Shown: one piece after another, positions 63,834 through 64,000 of the stretch
How the letters are laid out: the number at the start of each line of letters is the position of its first letter
Numbering within the stretch: the first letter of the stretch is position 1
Assembly (NCBI RefSeq): GCF_004005965.1
Contig: NZ_SACY01000001.1
Span: 496,001-560,000 of the forward strand
DNA from: Sandaracinomonas limnophila
GTDB lineage: Bacteria > Bacteroidota > Bacteroidia > Cytophagales > Spirosomataceae
Reading direction: 5' to 3'
Length of the DNA stretch: 64,000 nt
The notes under the pieces: model-generated
Seen by the model: only the letters and a program-made list of their open reading frames with translations
The model's database searches: none
Told to the model about the DNA's origin: nothing
Made by a program: the position numbers and the translations under genes

Positions 63834-63910
63834 TTGTTAATTGTTAATTGTTAATTGTTAATTGTTAATTGTTAATTGTTAATTGTTAATTGTTAATTGT
63901 TAATTGTTAA
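63834..63910. repeat. 11-unit TTGTTAA heptamer array at the right end
   Basis: Eleven perfect tandem TTGTTAA units start 17 bases upstream of the rsmI start codon, between the rsmI promoter region and a pair of GC-rich hairpins. Confidence 0.92.
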
Positions 63911-63916
63911 TTTGAT

Positions 63917-63964
63917 GTAAGCCCAAAGGGCTTAACTTGCTTAACCCGGGGTGACAACCCCGGG
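63917..63964. repeat. two adjacent palindromes, REP-like (one very GC-rich)
   Basis: TAAGCCC-AAA-GGGCTTA (63918-63934) is followed 10 bases later by CCCGGGGT-GACA-ACCCCGGG (63945-63964). The second hairpin is almost pure G/C in an AT-rich genome. The pattern resembles REP/BIME-type repeats. The last 36 bases of the window hold no recognisable gene. Confidence 0.65.
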
Positions 63965-64000
63965 AATATAAAAAAATAGTGACTCCCTACAGACATAAAA

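Overview
The window is a chromosomal segment of an AT-rich Bacteroidota bacterium, most likely of the order Cytophagales. The evidence is: many genes preceded by the Bacteroidota -7 box TAnnTTTG and essentially no Shine-Dalgarno sequences; the parA-parB-DUF5683-dapB-lepB block; a serine-palmitoyltransferase-type enzyme; a 59-residue Hc1-like histone H1; and a tmRNA whose tag reads (A)GNTSYAMAA, a type close to that known from Cytophaga. Species cannot be named from the sequence alone.

Layout. 1-7.7 kb: radC, rpsT, a secreted S1/P1-type nuclease, rlmI, then the leftward operon parA-parB-DUF5683-dapB-lepB. 7.8-14.2 kb: a POT peptide transporter, gamma-glutamyltransferase, a sphingolipid-type acyltransferase, histone H1, a MaoC hydratase and a lipid kinase. 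14.2-21 kb: dnaA with a well-formed promoter, recA, a photolyase, queA and ispD. 21-36 kb: an MMPL/MFS transporter pair, gapN, an M48 lipoprotein protease, an ABC-F ATPase, DUF3822-coaD, a NUDIX protein, pyrE, dprA, a MerR regulator and alaS. 35.8-43.3 kb: pabB-pabC-helicase, then marR divergent from a three-gene EmrA/EmrB/TolC efflux operon. 43.3-45.7 kb: ald divergent from lrp, followed by ssrA (tmRNA). 45.7-58.7 kb is the accessory-looking part: a lone methyltransferase beside ssrA, a DUF1501 + c-type-cytochrome/DUF1549/DUF1553 pair, a sulfatase, a penicillin-acylase-type hydrolase, DUF2264, DUF1080, a GH88/105 hydrolase and L-rhamnose mutarotase. Together these look like a locus for decorated, rhamnose/uronate-containing carbohydrate. 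58.7-63.8 kb: the operon rsmI-DUF4105-DUF5916-threonine aldolase.

Three things go beyond routine annotation. (1) The ald-lrp intergenic region carries two Lrp boxes about 30 bp apart, one matching the E. coli consensus at every position. The ald mRNA leader then encodes an 18-residue peptide whose Thr and Val codons form the two arms of a 13-bp terminator hairpin ending just before ald. This is a candidate attenuator under an Lrp switch. (2) Palindromic elements lie inside reading frames. Two near-identical 22-bp palindromes spaced exactly 48 bp (16 codons) apart sit in the acylase, and a 43-bp imperfect palindrome forms the 3' end of ald. (3) Tandem arrays of 7-bp units (TTGTTAA, TTCATAA/CTCATAA, AGTTGAA, GTGAARA) recur in intergenic regions. 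They usually start right after a stop codon and often contain the stop codon of a neighbour; one contains both a stop and the next gene's start.

Several genes use TTG or GTG starts (DUF3108, ispD, marR, DUF5916, the serine-palmitoyltransferase homologue, DUF3822). For several others the longest reading frame begins upstream of the likely start; corrected starts are given. No CRISPR array, insertion sequence, tRNA or rRNA was seen.
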